DNA from: Methanococcoides alaskense
GTDB lineage: Archaea > Halobacteriota > Methanosarcinia > Methanosarcinales > Methanosarcinaceae
Direction of reading: 5' to 3'
DNA length: 64,000 bases
Assembly: GCF_027594145.1 (NCBI RefSeq)
Contig: NZ_JAQFFK010000003.1
Coordinates: forward strand, 620,001-684,000
Part shown: positions 46,612 to 55,011 of the stretch, piece after piece
Layout of the letters: every line of letters starts with the position of its first letter
How positions within the stretch are numbered: position 1 is the stretch's first letter
Made by a program: the position numbers and the translations under genes
Notes under the pieces: model-generated
Told to the model about the DNA's origin: nothing
The model's database searches: none
The model's input: the letters and a program-made list of their open reading frames with translations, nothing else

Positions 46612-47751
46612 ATGCGGAAATCCTACAAATTCCGTCTGTACCCGACCAAAGAACAGGAGATTGTCCTGGTCAAAACTCTTGATGTATGCAGATACCTCCA
46701 CAACGAGTTTCTTGCGGACAGAAGGAATGCGTATGAAAGATGTAATCAAGGATTAACAACATTTGACCAGATAAATCAGGTCAAGTATCTTGAACTCAAT
46801 ACCGAAGTATTCTCACAGGTCAAACAGGATATTTTGCGAAGACTTGGAAAATCATTTGATGCTTTTTTCAGAAGGTGTAAAACGGGTGAAACCCCGGGAT
46901 ATCCAAGGTTCAAAGGGAAAGACAGGTACAACAGTTTCACATATCCTCAATCTGGTTTCAAAATTGAAGATAACAAACTGAAACTTTCCAAGATCGGGAG
47001 TATCAAGATCAAACAACACCGAGAGATGGAAGGCAAGATCAAGACAGGTTCTATCAAACGTGAAGTGGATCAATGGTATGCAGTCTTTTCTGTTGATATG
47101 GGTGCAAGTCCTGAAAAGATCGATCCAGCTACATCCATAGGTATTGATGTCGGGCTTAACTCATGTGTCACGTTGAGCAATGGGGAACAATTCAATTCCC
47201 CTATATATTACCGAAATTCAGAGAGATCTCTTGCAGCTCAACAAAAGAGACTGAGCAAAAAGAAGAAAGGTTCATCAAACCGTCTTAAACAAAAACTCAA
47301 AGTTGTTAAGGTTCACAGAAAGATACGTAACCAGAGACTTGATTTTAACCATAAGTTGAGCAGGGCTCTTGTCGACAGGTTTGACTGGATAGTGTTCGAG
47401 GATCTGAGCATCAGGAATATGGTTAAGAATCATCATCTTGCAAAATCAATACATGATGTTGCATGGGGTCAACTGATCCAGATGGCAAAAAGCAAAGCGG
47501 AAGAAGCTGGCAAGTTTGTCGAATTGGTTAACCCCTACAATACATCACAGGAATGTAGCAGTTGTGGAAACATCGTCAGGAAAGGTCTATCGGTCAGGAT
47601 TCACAAATGTCCTGAGTGTGGGCTTGAACTTGACAGAGATGTTAATGCTGCAATCAATATTCTTAATCGATGCACCGTAGGGACTACGGAAAGAGCCTGT
47701 GGAGTCATGGACGTTGGTCTGGGCTATGAAGCAGGAAGCCACTCATTTTAA
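46612..47751 (+). CDS. tnpB: TnpB, RNA-guided endonuclease of an IS200/IS605-family element
   Basis: A 379-residue protein of usual length. The RuvC residues are present: Asp in GIDVGLNSCV (about 179), Glu in VFEDLSIRNMV (about 263) and Asp in LDRDVNAAINI (about 343). The zinc ribbon is CSSCGN...CPEC (about 315-336). The N-terminal RKSYKFRLYPTKEQE is characteristic. TnpB proteins cleave DNA guided by an RNA from the element's right end. All catalytic residues are intact, so it may be active. The gene ends inside the right-end hairpin. Confidence 0.93.
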   Translation: MRKSYKFRLYPTKEQEIVLVKTLDVCRYLHNEFLADRRNAYERCNQGLTTFDQINQVKYLELNTEVFSQVKQDILRRLGKSFDAFFRRCKTGETPGYPRFKGKDRYNSFTYPQSGFKIEDNKLKLSKIGSIKIKQHREMEGKIKTGSIKREVDQWYAVFSVDMGASPEKIDPATSIGIDVGLNSCVTLSNGEQFNSPIYYRNSERSLAAQQKRLSKKKKGSSNRLKQKLKVVKVHRKIRNQRLDFNHKLSRALVDRFDWIVFEDLSIRNMVKNHHLAKSIHDVAWGQLIQMAKSKAEEAGKFVELVNPYNTSQECSSCGNIVRKGLSVRIHKCPECGLELDRDVNAAINILNRCTVGTTERACGVMDVGLGYEAGSHSF

Positions 47752-47758
47752 TGGGTGG
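47600..47758 (+). ncRNA. Predicted omega (right-end) RNA of the TnpB element
   Basis: In IS200/IS605 elements the guide RNA scaffold overlaps the 3' part of tnpB and the right-end hairpin, and the guide is copied from the adjoining genomic DNA. Here the region contains CCGTAGGGACTACGG (a strong hairpin near 47677-47691) and the right-end palindrome. The boundaries are approximate and the call is by family analogy. Confidence 0.4.
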
Positions 47759-47786
47759 TAGTTCACGATAACATCATTAATAACCA

Positions 47787-47933
47787 TTAATCGTCCTTTC
47801 TCATTCTTACAATATCCAGATAGAAATAAAGCATCAATGCGTAAATTCCAACAACAACAGCAATCGCTCCTGCGATATATCCCACGTGAGCTGAATCGAA
47901 GTCTATTATCAGATTCATTGCTTCAGCTTGCAT
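47787..47933 (-). CDS. Small single-helix membrane protein
   Basis: About 48 residues from ATG 47933 (ATG 47918 also possible; the frame is open to 48008). One hydrophobic helix, VGYIAGAIAVVVGIYALMLY, is followed by FYLDIVRMRKDD, the positive end facing the cytoplasm. The pattern recalls CcmD-like small membrane proteins, but no cytochrome c maturation genes are near, so I do not name it. No clear ribosome site. Confidence 0.45.
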   Translation of the reverse strand: MQAEAMNLIIDFDSAHVGYIAGAIAVVVGIYALMLYFYLDIVRMRKDD

Positions 47934-48096
47934 TTTTGATTCATATCGGCTACCGTGTAAATAGAAATGAATATTATACAGTCGATTGATGAAACATGGA
48001 ATAAACATGTTGCCTCTTAGGGCATACTTAATGAGTGTCTAACAATAATAAAAAATGAATAAGTAGCAAAAAAGAAGTCAACTGATTAAGATTGAT

Positions 48097-48366
48097 TCAA
48101 TTAGTGTTAGCAATACAAAGATTTTTGTCGACAATGATTGAATTAACTTCATTCATCATTTTGAGGTAGTTATTACCAGTTTCTGTAATGTTGTATTTGT
48201 CGGAAGGTTTTTCCACCAAATTTATTTGCATCATCATGTCGAGATACTGATCCGCTCTTTTAAAATTTAAATTTGCATTATAAACTATTGCAGTTTTAGT
48301 TACTTCAGATCCTTTTAAGACTTTCAATATATCCACCATTATTTCTAATTTATCTCTCGTACCCAC
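48097..48366 (-). CDS. Small winged-helix transcriptional regulator (HTH_45-like)
   Basis: An 89-residue protein with the archaeal single-domain winged-helix pattern: DKLEIMVDILKVLKGSEVTK, then TAIVYNANLNFKRADQYLDM (recognition region about 26-45), then INLVEKPSDKYNITETGNNYLKM (wing, about 48-70). Such proteins bind DNA as dimers. A decayed copy of its 3' end lies at 45540-45640. The direct repeat B begins about 20 bases upstream of its start codon on the opposite side, which could influence its promoter. Target unknown. Confidence 0.7.
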   Translation of the reverse strand: MGTRDKLEIMVDILKVLKGSEVTKTAIVYNANLNFKRADQYLDMMMQINLVEKPSDKYNITETGNNYLKMMNEVNSIIVDKNLCIANTN

Positions 48367-48385
48367 ACCACCTAAAGTTTTCAGA

Positions 48386-48632
48386 GGGGATGAAGGAAGA
48401 ATGACATCCCCACTCCCAAATTTTTATTAAGTCGAACTACCACCACCACAGCGTTCGTGTTTTCAGACCGTACCACCGGAGTCGTGAATGACACATAGTT
48501 CCTAATATATAATAATATATTAATAGCATATTAACTTATCGAATATAATTCGGATGTTATAATAATCATCATTATGTAATAGGAATATGATCTGGTGTTG
48601 TCTACTTTCCCAGAAGTCTGAACGAAGCAAGG
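48386..48632. repeat. Direct repeat B (~247 bp), partner of 43010-43247
   Basis: Same orientation and landmarks as repeat A, with an extra ~14 bases after CACTCCCA (AATTTTTATTAAGTC). The two copies bracket about 5.1 kb. The 3' edge encodes the same CCLLSQK..ERSK piece as repeat A before the sequences diverge. Confidence 0.85.
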
Positions 48633-48659
48633 ACTGCTGGATCGCGGCAAATTATTTGC

Positions 48660-48809
48660 TTAGTAAGTGAAAATTTCAGTGTCATTGGCCTTTTTAGCAA
48701 AATAATCCACTTTAGTAATGTAGTTGTCTGACCTGGAAACATATTCCCCGATCATCACCACTTCATTTTCAAAAAATATAATGGCATATACCTTTTGGTT
48801 TACTTGAGA
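48660..48809 (-). pseudogene. C-terminal protein fragment in frame after a regulator's stop
   Basis: Directly past the TGA of the minus-strand regulator (48810) the same frame continues for 49 codons, reading KVYAIIFFENEVVMIGEYVS, then RSDNYITKVDYFAKKANDTE, to a TAA at 48660-48662. It reads like genuine protein with no start of its own except an internal GTG. It could be the end of another gene fused out of context, or a readthrough extension. Confidence 0.35.
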
Positions 48810-49562
48810 TCAATTTTCTTCAGGAATAAGGACAGAATACATCTCACTGACACTTTCCATTACTTTGAAGCCTTTGCTTGTGATCATATAATCCCCCCTC
48901 TCATGGGGCTGGATTATCATCCCGCTATCAGAGAGCTTCTGTAGGTGGAACAAAAGGTTACCCCCACGAAGGCCCGTAAGCTTGGAAAGGAAAGAAAAGC
49001 TCATTGACTGAGCAGAGACTGCTTTTAATATTTCAAACCTCTTGGGGTGGCAGAGAGGGTCAAGCACATCATCGATCACTGATTGTGATGGGACAAGTGA
49101 TATGTTCTGTTTACTGTCTTTCTTTGTTTCATATACCCTCAAAGACTGCATTAGATCGACCTGTTTTTCGAAAAGGTCTGTAACTTCGGAAAAACAGATG
49201 TCACATTTATCATATGGCATGCCTTTCCTTAAAGTTTTGAGCTCAACGCGTTTGTTATCAATAAGTTCACTATCTACTGAAGACTGCTTGATGAGTGATG
49301 CATTCTTCTGTAACATATCTGTGAAAACGGGTCTGCATTGGTCAAGACGGTCACATTTTTTGACCATGTTCTTTGAAAGTCCGATCTCCGTATCGGCAAT
49401 AAGGTGTTTTTCCAGTACATCGGAATAATCACTTCTGACAAAGGCCAGAATGGATTCCAGATGTTGCCTATTGGAATCTTCGATAAATGTCCTGATATCC
49501 CTGTGGATCTCATCGAGCTTTACATTGATATCGACAATCTCAGAATCGCAATTTTCATTCAT
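48810..49562 (-). CDS. ArsR-type winged-helix regulator with Cys-containing sensor domain
   Basis: About 250 residues. The N-terminal ~165 residues are helical and hold paired cysteines: CDRLDQC (about 70-76) and KCDICFSE (about 120-127). The C-terminal winged helix (about 175-250) has LCHPKRFEILKAV, then SFLSKLTGLRGGNLLFHLQK (recognition) and the wing ERGDYMITSKG. The second half is closely related to the regulator at 54047. It is divergent from the MTH865/iron-sulfur flavoprotein pair, making those genes its likely targets. A thiol, metal or Fe-S sensor is my inference. ATG 49562 is preferred over ATG 49604. Confidence 0.75.
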   Translation of the reverse strand: MNENCDSEIVDINVKLDEIHRDIRTFIEDSNRQHLESILAFVRSDYSDVLEKHLIADTEIGLSKNMVKKCDRLDQCRPVFTDMLQKNASLIKQSSVDSELIDNKRVELKTLRKGMPYDKCDICFSEVTDLFEKQVDLMQSLRVYETKKDSKQNISLVPSQSVIDDVLDPLCHPKRFEILKAVSAQSMSFSFLSKLTGLRGGNLLFHLQKLSDSGMIIQPHERGDYMITSKGFKVMESVSEMYSVLIPEEN

Positions 49563-49752
49563 AATAGGGAATTTATATGCATGCCTTATATAGGTTCCTG
49601 ACAAGACCTTAAAAGTTATTAGAGTTACTCGAATGTACTATGTATAGTACAGTGACTGTTAAGTATATATCAGGAACCAACCTATGTTCTATTGTAGTTC
49701 AATGTCTTCGAAGGACATTCAACCATAAAAACATCATAAAGGAGTTATAAAT
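49563..49752. promoter_or_regulatory. Divergent promoter between regulator and MTH865-family gene
   Basis: It contains GAATGTACTATGTATAGTACAGTGAC near 49631-49652, where GTACTATGTATAGTAC forms an inverted repeat (GTACTAT/ATAGTAC), a good operator candidate. TATA-like AGTATATATC at 49660-49670 lies in the right place for the plus-strand gene, and the site GGAG at 49741 precedes its ATG. Confidence 0.6.
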
Positions 49753-50028
49753 ATGAGCGTAAAAGAAGATATTCATTCCCAGATCGTTGGCGGACTTGCA
49801 GATGCAACATTCCCTATAAACACACCTGAAGATCTACTTGCAGCATTCCCTGCAGGTGCAGATACCACATGCAAGTCAGGAGATTTTGAAATAACCGCAG
49901 GAGAAGCAGGAAAACTTCTTACGGCAGAAGACTTCCCAATCGAAAGTGCAAAGCAGATCGCTGACATCCTCGTTGAAAGGGCAGAAACCGCATGTAAAGC
50001 AGGAAAATGCTGTGGATGTGACTGCTGA
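49753..50028 (+). CDS. MTH865-family protein with Cys-rich tail
   Basis: A 91-residue protein. The N-terminal ~78 residues match the small archaeal MTH865 family (FPINTPEDLLAAFPAGADTT, then CKSGDFEITAGEAGKLLTAE, then FPIESAKQIADILV), an EF-hand-like helical fold of unknown function. The last residues CKAGKCCGCDC are an unusual cysteine cluster that could bind Fe-S or another metal; ordinary family members I know end earlier. It is followed after 84 bases by the iron-sulfur flavoprotein gene, suggesting an electron-transfer or metal-handling partnership. Confidence 0.8.
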   Translation: MSVKEDIHSQIVGGLADATFPINTPEDLLAAFPAGADTTCKSGDFEITAGEAGKLLTAEDFPIESAKQIADILVERAETACKAGKCCGCDC

Positions 50029-50112
50029 AAGGATAGGGTTGTGATACCCACACCCTTTTGTGCACAACATTTAAATTATTTATAAGCTGATTGTTTGTAG
50101 GAGTGGATAATA

Positions 50113-50769
50113 ATGAAAGTTCTTGGTGTATCAGGTTCCCCTATCAAAGACAGCAATGCTGATCGTGCTCTGAAAGCAGCCCTTGAAGCAACAGGCATGG
50201 ATTACGAATTTGTTAAGCTTATTGATTATACCGTTGCTCCCTGCAAAGCCTGTCTGGGATGTGTAAAAACTAATGTCTGTGTAATTAAAGACGACGGCAT
50301 TGCTTTAGCAGAAAAAGCTAAAGAGGCAGATGCTCTTATTATTGCAGGGTTTACCCCATATTCTACCCTTGACTCACGTACAAAGGCATTCATTGAAAGA
50401 CTCTACCCACTTCGTCACAGATATGGATTCATGCGAGGAAAACCAGGCGGTGCTATAGTAACATCTGCAATTCCCAAAGGAATGGAAATGATGCCACCAG
50501 CCGGTGATAACGGCATCAATGCAATTTCATATTATATGATGGAAGAAGGAATGGAGTCAGTAGGGTCTGTTATTGTTCTTGGAAATAATCCCTGTGTGAG
50601 GTGCATATTTGGAGACGAATGTGACATGAGCGGTATCAAGATGATGTTCGGTCCAGATGCAACAAAAGCCTCTGTGGGAATTAACAGATTTGAAGACCAG
50701 CCAGAAGCGGTCGAAGCCGCAAAAGAACTGGGTAAGAATATTGCAGAACACCTGAAGTCAAAAGAATAA
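50113..50769 (+). CDS. Iron-sulfur flavoprotein (Isf-like NAD(P)H/FMN reductase)
   Basis: A 218-residue flavodoxin-fold protein. The FMN phosphate loop is GVSGSPIKDSNADRAL (about 4-19). The compact cluster motif CKACLGCVKTNVC (C-x2-C-x2-C-x5-C, about 44-56) binds [4Fe-4S] in methanogen Isf proteins, which reduce O2 and peroxide using ferredoxin electrons. An additional CVRCIFGDEC (about 157-166) is a second Cys group. It is the second gene after the MTH865 protein and probably belongs to the same regulon under the divergent Cys-containing repressor. Confidence 0.87.
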   Translation: MKVLGVSGSPIKDSNADRALKAALEATGMDYEFVKLIDYTVAPCKACLGCVKTNVCVIKDDGIALAEKAKEADALIIAGFTPYSTLDSRTKAFIERLYPLRHRYGFMRGKPGGAIVTSAIPKGMEMMPPAGDNGINAISYYMMEEGMESVGSVIVLGNNPCVRCIFGDECDMSGIKMMFGPDATKASVGINRFEDQPEAVEAAKELGKNIAEHLKSKE

Positions 50770-51075
50770 ATCGAAAAATGACTTCAGTATACATTTTTTA
50801 AGACATTGCACATAATGCTTATTGTATTATTGTTTGAACCGAAAAAATTTTCAAAATGATTATTTTTTCTTTACTTTCAACACGAAAAAAATCGAGTTGT
50901 GCAGCAAATTAGCACAACTCCGCCACATTCCTATTCTTCTGAAGTTCGCGATGAAGAGCTTTGGGTTTGTGATTTTGATTCAACTATTGTGAGCTCTGTT
51001 TTGCTGTCAGTGAGGTGATAAGCTACACTCATCACCTCGTTTCGCACTCCAGAAGAATGATCTGGCTGCAGGAAC
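50770..51075. terminator. Intergenic region with two hairpins between convergent genes
   Basis: GAGTTGTGC/GCACAACTC (50893-50919) forms a strong stem after the flavoprotein gene. GAGGTGAT/ATCACCTC (51013-51038) forms a second stem just past the acetyl-CoA synthetase stop on the other strand. No gene is seen in these 306 bases. Confidence 0.5.
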
Positions 51076-52965
51076 TCAATCCTCCAATGAGGACACATCC
51101 CCAGGATCCATTCCAAGCTCCTGTGCCTTAAGCAACCTTCTCATGATCTTCCCGCTGCGGGTCTTTGGTAGCGAGTCAACAAATTCGATCTCAGAAGGCA
51201 TTGCAATTGGACCCAGGTTCATCCTTACATGATATAAAAGATCAAGCTTCAGTTTGTCGGAAGAGTTGAAGCCCATGCGAAGTATGACGAAAGCTTTGAT
51301 GGAATCCCCTTTAAGAGGATCAGGTTTTCCTATTACAGCGGCTTCAGCCACGGACTCATGGGATACAAGTGCACTTTCGACCTCTGCACTTCCAATGTTG
51401 TGACCGGCAACGATAAGGACATCGTCGGCACGTCCCCGTATCATGATATAGCCATCCTCGTCCTTTACGGCAAGATCACCCGCACTGTAGTAATTCTTGA
51501 TCTTTGTCCAATACTGGCGATATCTTTCATCATTACCATAAACGGTCCTCATCATGGAAGGCCAGGGTTGTTTTATTACAAGGAAACCACCTGTTCCTGC
51601 AGGCACCGGGTCACCATTCTCATCTACAACATCAACAACCACACCTGGCACAGGTCTTCCCGTGAATCCCGGTTTCATGGGTTCTCCAACCGCTGTGGTG
51701 AGCATGTGCATGCCCGTCTCGGTCTGCCACCAGGTATCCAGAACAGGGCATTTTTCCTTGCCGATCACACGATAATACCACTTGAACGCTTCAGGGTTCA
51801 GAGGTTCGCCAACCGAACCCAGGATCCTCAGGGAACTAAGGTTGTACTTCCCGGGCCATTCCTCTCCCATCCTCATGAACATGCGTATCGCTGTTGGTGC
51901 CGTATAGAAGACGCTCACATCGAACTCCTCTATCATGCTCCACCAGACACCTGGATCGGGATAGTCGGGCGTTGTCTCTGAAATGAGGATCGTTGCACCC
52001 ATGGAAAGAGGACCATAGACAATGTAGCTGTGACCCGTGATCCATCCGGGGTCTGCAGTACACCACATGACATCATTTTCCTTGAGGTCTAAAACGTTCT
52101 TTGTGGTGTAGTATGTACCTACCATGTAGCCACCGCAGGTATGAACTATTCCCTTGGCAGGACCGGTTGTTCCGCTGGTGTAGAGAATGAACAGAGGGTC
52201 CTCGGAATCCATTATTTCAGGCTCACACTCCTTCTCCACATCTTCCATTATCTCATAGAAGTCCACCTCTATCTCAGAAAAGAGTTCCATTTGAGGTGTC
52301 ATCCTTCTCAGGACAACTATCTTCTCAACGCATGAGGCATTGACCACGGCATCATCCACAAGGGATTTCAGGTCAATGCGCTTACCACGCCGAATGCTTG
52401 CATCTGCAGTAATGACGACCTTTGCCTGTGCATCCTTTATCCTGGAATGCAATGCTTTGGCACCAAACCCTCCGAACACGACACTATGGATCGCACCGAT
52501 ACGTGCACATGCCAGCATGGCCACGATCTGTTCAGGAACCTGTGGCATGTATATGCATACCGTGTCACCTTTCCCAACGCCCAAAGATTTGAGACCATTG
52601 GAAAATCTCATGACATCGCGGTAAAGCTGACGATATGTGATAACCTGTTCTTCTCCATTATCACCCACCCAGATCATTGCAACTTTGTTCCTTTTCCCGT
52701 TGAAGACATGGCGGTCAAGGCAATTGTGGGTGATGTTCATTTTGGCATTGGTGAACCATTTTGCATAGGGATGGTCCCATTCCATCACCTTATCCCACTT
52801 TTCGAACCATTCAAGTTCCTCTGCAACATTTTCCCAGTGTTTTTCAGGATCCTTGATAGATTCACTATAAACCTTTTCATAATCCTGCATCCAGGAATTT
52901 TCTTTTACCGATGGATCAGGATAATAGCTTTTACTGTCCATCTTAACGTCAAATTTTTCAGACAT
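51076..52965 (-). CDS. acs: Acetyl-CoA synthetase, AMP-forming
   Basis: A 629-residue adenylate-forming enzyme activating acetate to acetyl-CoA. Motifs are [23 protein letters not shown] (P-loop, from about 253), [12 protein letters not shown] (about 400), [30 protein letters not shown] (from about 489) and the C-terminal [12 protein letters not shown] with the catalytic/acetylatable Lys (about 600). The N-terminal W-rich region is usual for Acs. Full length. It is monocistronic. In Methanosarcinaceae that do not grow on acetate it would serve assimilation. Confidence 0.95.
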   Translation of the reverse strand: MSEKFDVKMDSKSYYPDPSVKENSWMQDYEKVYSESIKDPEKHWENVAEELEWFEKWDKVMEWDHPYAKWFTNAKMNITHNCLDRHVFNGKRNKVAMIWVGDNGEEQVITYRQLYRDVMRFSNGLKSLGVGKGDTVCIYMPQVPEQIVAMLACARIGAIHSVVFGGFGAKALHSRIKDAQAKVVITADASIRRGKRIDLKSLVDDAVVNASCVEKIVVLRRMTPQMELFSEIEVDFYEIMEDVEKECEPEIMDSEDPLFILYTSGTTGPAKGIVHTCGGYMVGTYYTTKNVLDLKENDVMWCTADPGWITGHSYIVYGPLSMGATILISETTPDYPDPGVWWSMIEEFDVSVFYTAPTAIRMFMRMGEEWPGKYNLSSLRILGSVGEPLNPEAFKWYYRVIGKEKCPVLDTWWQTETGMHMLTTAVGEPMKPGFTGRPVPGVVVDVVDENGDPVPAGTGGFLVIKQPWPSMMRTVYGNDERYRQYWTKIKNYYSAGDLAVKDEDGYIMIRGRADDVLIVAGHNIGSAEVESALVSHESVAEAAVIGKPDPLKGDSIKAFVILRMGFNSSDKLKLDLLYHVRMNLGPIAMPSEIEFVDSLPKTRSGKIMRRLLKAQELGMDPGDVSSLED

Positions 52966-53484
52966 GTTCTATTCATTCCTAACTATTATTCATTATATAT
53001 TTCACATGACCTGACCTAGTTTCAGACCAATTGAACTCAGTTCTGGAACCATAGAATAAACTCCACCAGGTGAAAATTAAGCCGGTTGATATGGATGTTC
53101 ATGGAACCAAATAAGGAAGAGATAATGAAACCACAGGTTAATAGTTCCCATCCATCATGAATAATAATGGTAGATGTATATGCCTGTTGTGGTCTCTGGA
53201 TCGAAATGAAGAAGATGGGATTTTCAAAGAACATTGAAAAAAATCTTTGTAAATATGCTTAAGGTACTTTCCCAAAAACATCCTGATCATGTAAACCCCA
53301 ACAACTAGGGTCGGTAGGTTTTGCAAGGATGAGTACAGAGAATTTCTGTTAATGATAGAGTTTGCAATGATCCTTTATTATGGTATATTTTTTGGCATTA
53401 ATCCCATGGTCCTAAATTTTACTAAGAGTCGGGTATATAAATCAGTAGAACCCAATTATCATATCTATCATAAGGTGGGGTTAA
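52966..53484. promoter_or_regulatory. Intergenic region with flavodoxin promoter
   Basis: About 520 bases without a convincing gene. The last 140 bases (from about 53349, TAGAGTTTGCAATGATCC) recur near 59167 upstream of a decayed flavodoxin, so they form a duplicated promoter unit. It contains GGGTATATAAATCAG at 53431-53445 (TATA box) and AAGGTGGGG at 53471-53479 (ribosome site) for the flavodoxin gene. The acs promoter must lie near 52970-53010. Confidence 0.55.
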
Positions 53485-53982
53485 ATGAAAACATTAGTAA
53501 CATATATGACACAGACAGGAAACACAAAGAAGATCGCAGAAGCTATTTATGGTGAAGTTGCTGGTGAAAAGGATATCAAAGACATTAAGGATGTAAGTAA
53601 TTTTGAATCTTATGATCTTGTATTTGTAGGCTTTCCGGTAATTCAATTCACCATTCCGCCGAATGTTTCAAAATTTGTTTCAGAAAATGCAGCTGGCAAG
53701 GACATAGCATTCTTCATGACACATGGTGTTCCTGAAGGTTTTGAGGCCATTAAATCATGGACCGGATCAATAAAGGATATTGCAGCTGATGGTAATTTAC
53801 TTGGTACATTTGAATGTCAGGGTGAAATTGCACAGAACGTTCTTGATATGCTCGAAAAGTCCGATGATCCTGAAATGAAGGCATTTGCCGAATTGGGTCC
53901 TGGCGCAAAAGGACAGCCTGATGAAGCCCATCTTCAGAAAGCAAAGGAATTTGCAAAGGAAATTCAGGCAAAGGTCCAGTGA
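53485..53982 (+). CDS. Flavodoxin-family protein
   Basis: A 165-residue flavodoxin fold. The FMN phosphate-binding loop is YMTQTGNTKKIAEAIY (about 6-21), followed by YDLVFVGFPVIQFTIPPNVSKFV (about 45-67) and AFFMTHGVPEGFEAI (about 77-91). The closing helix has QPDEAHLQKAKEFAKEI. It is a small electron carrier or flavin oxidoreductase replacing ferredoxin in unknown steps. It has its own TATA promoter, and a related Cys-containing regulator gene is convergent 64 bases away. A decayed duplicate lies at 59287. Confidence 0.88.
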   Translation: MKTLVTYMTQTGNTKKIAEAIYGEVAGEKDIKDIKDVSNFESYDLVFVGFPVIQFTIPPNVSKFVSENAAGKDIAFFMTHGVPEGFEAIKSWTGSIKDIAADGNLLGTFECQGEIAQNVLDMLEKSDDPEMKAFAELGPGAKGQPDEAHLQKAKEFAKEIQAKVQ

Positions 53983-54046
53983 CCTAGTATGTCTGATCTT
54001 TCTTTTTTTTAAATCCTTTAACATTGTCCTTAAATAAATATTGACT

Positions 54047-54748
54047 TCAATCCTTCTTCCTCTTATCAATGTTTAATGCTTTTACAACTTCTAGTAGAGA
54101 ATTGAGGAGATTATGACCCTGCAAACTGATCTGATATTCACCTCGCTCTTCACGTTGGTGTATCAATCCTTTGCTTTGTAATTTATCCAGATGGAACAGA
54201 AGATTTCCGCCACGAAGTTTTGTAAGTTTTGAAAGTGCAGTAAATGATTTGCCTTCATCATACAATGCTTTTAGAATCTGGACTCTAACAGCACTACTTA
54301 ATGCATCCCCGATCAAAATGGAGATATGTTCTTCAGGAAGATCTTGAACTTGTATTTGCTCGTTGCTATCGGGTTGGTAGAAATTCATTTTTTGCAACAT
54401 TTCAATCTGACTTTCAAAACATGTTTCAGCATGTTGCAAGCAATTGGAACACTGCTTCGATTCCGATGCAAGTTCCTTCATGCTATCAAACTTGTTCCTT
54501 AAAATTGAAATATTATCATCTGATAGCTCCCCGTTTTTTGCATAATCAGATAAACTTTCAAAGTAATCAATATAGATGGGCTCACAGTGCTCCCACATAG
54601 TACAATCATTTGATTCACTTTTGATGATATTTAAGTTATTATCCCGAGAACCATTAAGAAAATTTTCAGCGCATTGATTCTTGAACTCACTGAGTAACGA
54701 ATTTGCTTTGTTCATGGTAACTTCACTTCTGAACCTATTAAGTTCCAA
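54047..54748 (-). CDS. ArsR-type winged-helix regulator, paralog of the 48810 gene, start uncertain
   Basis: At least 233 residues from TTG 54748. The C-terminal winged helix has SAVRVQILKALYDEGKS, TALSKLTKLRGGNLLFHLDK and the wing EERGEYQISLQG, closely matching the 48810 gene. The helical sensor part contains CTMWEHC (about 50-56) and QCSNCLQH (about 101-108). The TTG has no ribosome site. The frame stays open upstream to a strong AGGAGG (54822-54827) followed by ATT, ATT, ATA, with no ATG, GTG or TTG between, so a non-standard start or a changed start codon is likely. It lies convergent to the flavodoxin gene. Confidence 0.72.
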   Translation of the reverse strand: MELNRFRSEVTMNKANSLLSEFKNQCAENFLNGSRDNNLNIIKSESNDCTMWEHCEPIYIDYFESLSDYAKNGELSDDNISILRNKFDSMKELASESKQCSNCLQHAETCFESQIEMLQKMNFYQPDSNEQIQVQDLPEEHISILIGDALSSAVRVQILKALYDEGKSFTALSKLTKLRGGNLLFHLDKLQSKGLIHQREERGEYQISLQGHNLLNSLLEVVKALNIDKRKKD

Positions 54749-54827
54749 GCGAAGGGCACGGATTTCTTCTTGTAATAAAGAAGCACTTGATGATGCCGAT
54801 ATTAACTCGCTTATAATAATTCCTCCT
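54749..54827 (-). promoter_or_regulatory. Strong ribosome site with no standard start codon
   Basis: On the minus strand AAAGGAGGAATTATTATA precedes 24 open codons in frame with the regulator. The possible initiators at 54817 (ATT) and 54814 (ATA) lie 4 and 7 bases after GGAGG. The added residues (LLQEEIRALRLELNRF) continue the helical pattern of the paralog's N-terminus. Confidence 0.5.
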
Positions 54828-55011
54828 TTACAGTAGTTTGTTTTAAGGTTATATATACGTATGTTTGGTATATTTTTATGACCAAAACACGTTTGGTATA
54901 TTTTTATGACAAATCAGTATATATTCATGTACGTATTAATTAGTTTTGGCGACTTAATTATTCCAAATCACTAAAAATGGAAGATTTATCTAAAACAAAA
55001 GGAGAAATACA

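Larger units (their letters stand above)
46521..47758 (+). mobile_element. IS200/IS605-family element encoding TnpB only
   Basis: The left hairpin CCACCCATTTCAATGAGTGG (46521-46540) and the right hairpin CCACTCATTTTAATGGGTGG (47739-47758) are subterminal palindromes related by reverse complementation, as in IS200/IS605 ends. No target duplication is expected or seen. No tnpA-type Y1 transposase gene is present, so this is an IS1341-group-like element dependent on TnpA in trans. Exact cleavage sites outside the hairpins cannot be fixed by eye. Confidence 0.82.

Noticed and set aside
43010-48632. Direct repeats considered as CRISPR-type or as IS ends
   Set aside because: Only two long copies 5 kb apart, without regular spacers; no terminal inverted repeats or target duplication are seen at their edges.
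51358-51981. Plus-strand open frame of 207 codons opposite acs
   Set aside because: Composition and lack of motifs mark it as a shadow of acetyl-CoA synthetase.
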